The translations under genes were made by a program, and so were the position numbers. Positions 61,880-64,000 of a stretch of DNA of 64,000 nucleotides are shown here, piece after piece. The stretch comes from Marinobacter oulmenensis. Lineage in GTDB: Bacteria; Pseudomonadota; Gammaproteobacteria; Pseudomonadales; Oleiphilaceae. The notes below the pieces were generated by a model. That model was not told the origin of the DNA. It ran no database searches and was given only the letters and a program-made list of their open reading frames with translations. Position 1 is the first letter of the stretch; every line of letters begins with the position of its first letter. The stretch covers positions 1 through 64,000 of the forward strand of contig NZ_JACHFE010000004.1 in NCBI RefSeq assembly GCF_014201735.1. Direction: 5' to 3'.

Positions 61880-62968
61880 CCTCATTGCCCACACCCGTTG
61901 CCAGTGTTCACCCTTGCGGGGGCCAACCGCCGTATCAAAATAATGCCGGAGCCGACGGCGATCCTCCGGCTCATCCTTCAGGGCCGAGCCGACGACATGA
62001 TGCATCAGGTGTTCGATGGTCATGGCCCCGCCGCCGTAATACCAGGCGTTCAGACTCGCCGCATGGGCCACCGAAACCGCCTCGGCGGTGGACAACGCAG
62101 AACCGGCCAGCCGGTCGGTACTGCGACCGTCCAGAGTCTGCCCGTTACGCAACTCATGAAACAGGGTGACCAGAACCTCCACGACCTCCGGGTCCAGATC
62201 CACCTGGATACCCGCATGCCGGTTGGCCCGGGTCACTTCCCGGAGCACCACGTCCATCTCATCGGACAGGTTGCGGATGGGCCGGATCTCCTCGAAATCC
62301 ATCCGTCGCTTCAGCGCCGCACTCATCCGGTGGACGCCTTCGTCCACACTGTTGGACGTCGCCACCAGATTGAACCCCTCCCGTGCCAGAATCACGCCGT
62401 CGTCACCCGCCAGCTCGGGAATCACCACCACCCGGTCTGACAGAACGGACAGGACCGCATCCTGCAGCGCCTGGGGGCAGCGGGCAATTTCCTCGAAACG
62501 GACCAGCCGCCCTTCCATCATGCCCCGTAACAGGGGGGTGGGTACCAGCGCCTTGCGGCTGGGGCCTTCCGTGCGCAGAAGGGCCTCATTCCAGCTGTAC
62601 AGCAACTGACTGACGTGACTGATGGCACCGCCCTGCAGGGTCAGCCCGGACGCTCCGGAGATGGCCGCCGCCAGCAGTTCTGACAGCCACGACTTGGCGG
62701 TGCCCGGCTCGCCCACGAGCAGGCAGCCGCGGTTGGTGCAAAGGGAAATGATGATGCGGACCACCATGTCCCGATCAGCCACGAACTTGCGCTCGATGTT
62801 GCGGTCCGAATCCCCCAGCAGAAACGCCTCTACCGATTTGGGGGACATCTGCCAACCCGGCGGCACCGGCCCCGAATCCTCGGCAATCAGCCGGGCAATT
62901 TCATCCCGGTAGGCAATTTCTGCTGGCTGGCGCTGAACGCCATTGGCTGGCTGCTGGCTGCTTTTCAT
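61865..62968 (-). CDS. MoxR-type AAA+ ATPase
   Basis: The 367-aa ATPase has Walker A GEPGTAKSWL, FEEIARCPQALQDAVLSVL in place of a canonical Walker B, LVATSNSVDEGVHRMSAALKRRMDF, and a C-terminal helical lid. ATG 62968 overlaps the GspE-type stop codon as ATGA; GTG 62977 is an alternative. MoxR ATPases usually have a vWA partner, but none follows: the downstream neighbour is the convergent FhlB gene with 15 nt overlap. Function unclear. Confidence 0.85.
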   Translation of the reverse strand: MKSSQQPANGVQRQPAEIAYRDEIARLIAEDSGPVPPGWQMSPKSVEAFLLGDSDRNIERKFVADRDMVVRIIISLCTNRGCLLVGEPGTAKSWLSELLAAAISGASGLTLQGGAISHVSQLLYSWNEALLRTEGPSRKALVPTPLLRGMMEGRLVRFEEIARCPQALQDAVLSVLSDRVVVIPELAGDDGVILAREGFNLVATSNSVDEGVHRMSAALKRRMDFEEIRPIRNLSDEMDVVLREVTRANRHAGIQVDLDPEVVEVLVTLFHELRNGQTLDGRSTDRLAGSALSTAEAVSVAHAASLNAWYYGGGAMTIEHLMHHVVGSALKDEPEDRRRLRHYFDTAVGPRKGEHWQRVWAMRSLIQ

Positions 62969-64000
62969 GAATGACACCTGCGGCCGCCACGAATCTCGGG
63001 CGCCATACGTTCCCGGGGCAGAATGCGGGGCAATTCGGACAACGGGATGATGCCTTCAATCACGTGATCCAGGGCACTGTCCCGCATGGTGACCAGGCCG
63101 GCATCCAGCGCCCGCCAGCGCAACTCACCCACGGGCGGCTGGCTCGAAATGGCGTTACGGATATCGGTATCCACTTCCATGTACTCAACGATCGCCACCC
63201 GGCCCTGGGTGCCACGGCCGTTGCATTTGTCGCATCCGGCGCCCTCAAAACACCGGAATCCGGCTGGTGGCCCGTCCGGGAACACCTCGGCCAGCACGAC
63301 AGGGTCCGGCTCGGACGGCCTTCGGCAATGACTGCAGATGCGTTTGGCCAGACGCTGGGCGATCACCGCCAGCAGTTCACCGGCAATGGAGTTGGGATGA
63401 ACGCCCAGATCATACAGCCGCTGAAGGGAATCGACCGCATCGTTGCAGTGAAGCGTGGATAGAACAACGTGGCCGGTCTGGGAGGCCCGGATCGCCTCCA
63501 GGGCGGTTTCCTGGTCCCGGATCTCCCCTACCAGGATCACGTCCGGATCTTCCCGGACAAACGCCCGCATGGCATCGGCAAAGCTGAAACCGATGTCTGC
63601 CCGGACACGGGTCTGCTGAATGTTATCGATGGCGTATTCGATCGGGTCTTCCACGGTAATGACCTTGCGCCGGCCATCATCGGCCAGGTTCTGCAGCCCG
63701 GCATACAACGTGGTCGATTTGCCCGACCCGGTCGGCCCCACCACAAGCACCAGACCGGCCGGGTTGTCCAGCAACCGCTGGTAACGGCTGCCAATCACCG
63801 ACGACATGCCAAGCTCGGCAATGGTCATCGCCCGGCCGGTCTGGGGCAACAGGCGGATAATGGCATTTTCGCCGTGCAGGGACGGCTGGGTCTGGATGCG
63901 CAGATCGTAGGTTGTCTCACCCAGTTGCAGACGGGAACGCCCGCCCTGGGGCAGACGGTGCTCGGCAATATTGAGCTCCGCCCGCAGTTTGATGACATTG
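62965..64000 (-). CDS. GspE/PilB-type secretion ATPase, 5' end beyond window
   Basis: The 345 C-terminal residues present show a type II secretion or type IV pilus assembly ATPase: RSRLQLGETTYDLRIQTQPSLHGENAIIRLL, Walker A GPTGSGKSTTLYAGL, Asp box VITVEDPIEYAI, Walker B ILVGEIRDQETALEA, His box STLHCNDAVDSLQRL, and the zinc-binding CSHCRRPSEP and CDKCNGRGTQGR. The N1 domain is outside, so it cannot be assigned to GspE, PilB or MshE. The frame is open to the window edge; an internal TTG at 63849 is not the start. Confidence 0.9.
   Translation of the reverse strand, partial: NVIKLRAELNIAEHRLPQGGRSRLQLGETTYDLRIQTQPSLHGENAIIRLLPQTGRAMTIAELGMSSVIGSRYQRLLDNPAGLVLVVGPTGSGKSTTLYAGLQNLADDGRRKVITVEDPIEYAIDNIQQTRVRADIGFSFADAMRAFVREDPDVILVGEIRDQETALEAIRASQTGHVVLSTLHCNDAVDSLQRLYDLGVHPNSIAGELLAVIAQRLAKRICSHCRRPSEPDPVVLAEVFPDGPPAGFRCFEGAGCDKCNGRGTQGRVAIVEYMEVDTDIRNAISSQPPVGELRWRALDAGLVTMRDSALDHVIEGIIPLSELPRILPRERMAPEIRGGRRCHS

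Overview
The window looks like the chromosome of a marine gammaproteobacterium, most likely Marinobacter or a close relative. The evidence is a high-GC host backbone, a complete Na+-translocating NADH:quinone reductase operon, a full cytochrome c maturation operon, and gene order shared with Pseudomonas (sthA, nqr, gap, mfd, csiV, mtnP, psrA; and gdhB, moxR, bat genes). This assignment comes from memory of those families, not from a database search.

Positions 1 to about 15,600 are the integrase-proximal part of a lambdoid-type prophage inserted at the 5' end of dusA; its late genes lie beyond the left edge. It reads as a lambda early region in inverse orientation. The integrase is at the right end. 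A long rightward operon (6135-12130), equivalent to the pL operon, carries regulators (LuxR-type HTH, KilAC-like, PrtN-like), DUF2303 and a cytosine methyltransferase. The immunity region (3250-4020) has a Cro/YdaS-like gene and a CI-like gene diverging from each other. A leftward operon, equivalent to pR, encodes O-like and P-like replication proteins and a Q-like antiterminator. Two AT-richer cargo blocks interrupt this plan: 4051-5863 (a membrane coiled-coil protein, and a DUF488 protein convergent with a conserved-looking partner) and 81-674 (unknown, between Q and the late genes). Three control elements stand out: a C4-like antisense RNA with a leader ORF before the antirepressor (12853-13134), two blocks of four 12-bp iterons inside the O gene, and a promoter plus terminator just after Q that fit a Q-dependent late switch.

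Positions 15,590-40,200 are host chromosome: dusA, transaldolase, a TerB-like protein, DAHP synthase, a glycerophosphodiester phosphodiesterase, soluble transhydrogenase (sthA), nqrABCDEF-apbE-nqrM, a long GAPDH, mfd, csiV, methylthioinosine phosphorylase, an MscS-type channel, an L,D-transpeptidase, the fatty-acid-responsive regulator psrA with paired operators, a membrane protein of unknown function, and riboflavin synthase.

Positions 40,200-64,000 hold rsmC, the 180-kDa-type NAD-glutamate dehydrogenase, a six-gene moxR-bat (Batl-like aerotolerance) operon, the ccmABCDEFGHI cytochrome c maturation operon converging on it, fliK with a stand-alone FlhB C-terminal domain protein, a MoxR-type AAA+ ATPase, and a GspE/PilB-type secretion ATPase that runs off the right edge. 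I saw no tRNA, rRNA, CRISPR array or insertion sequence.
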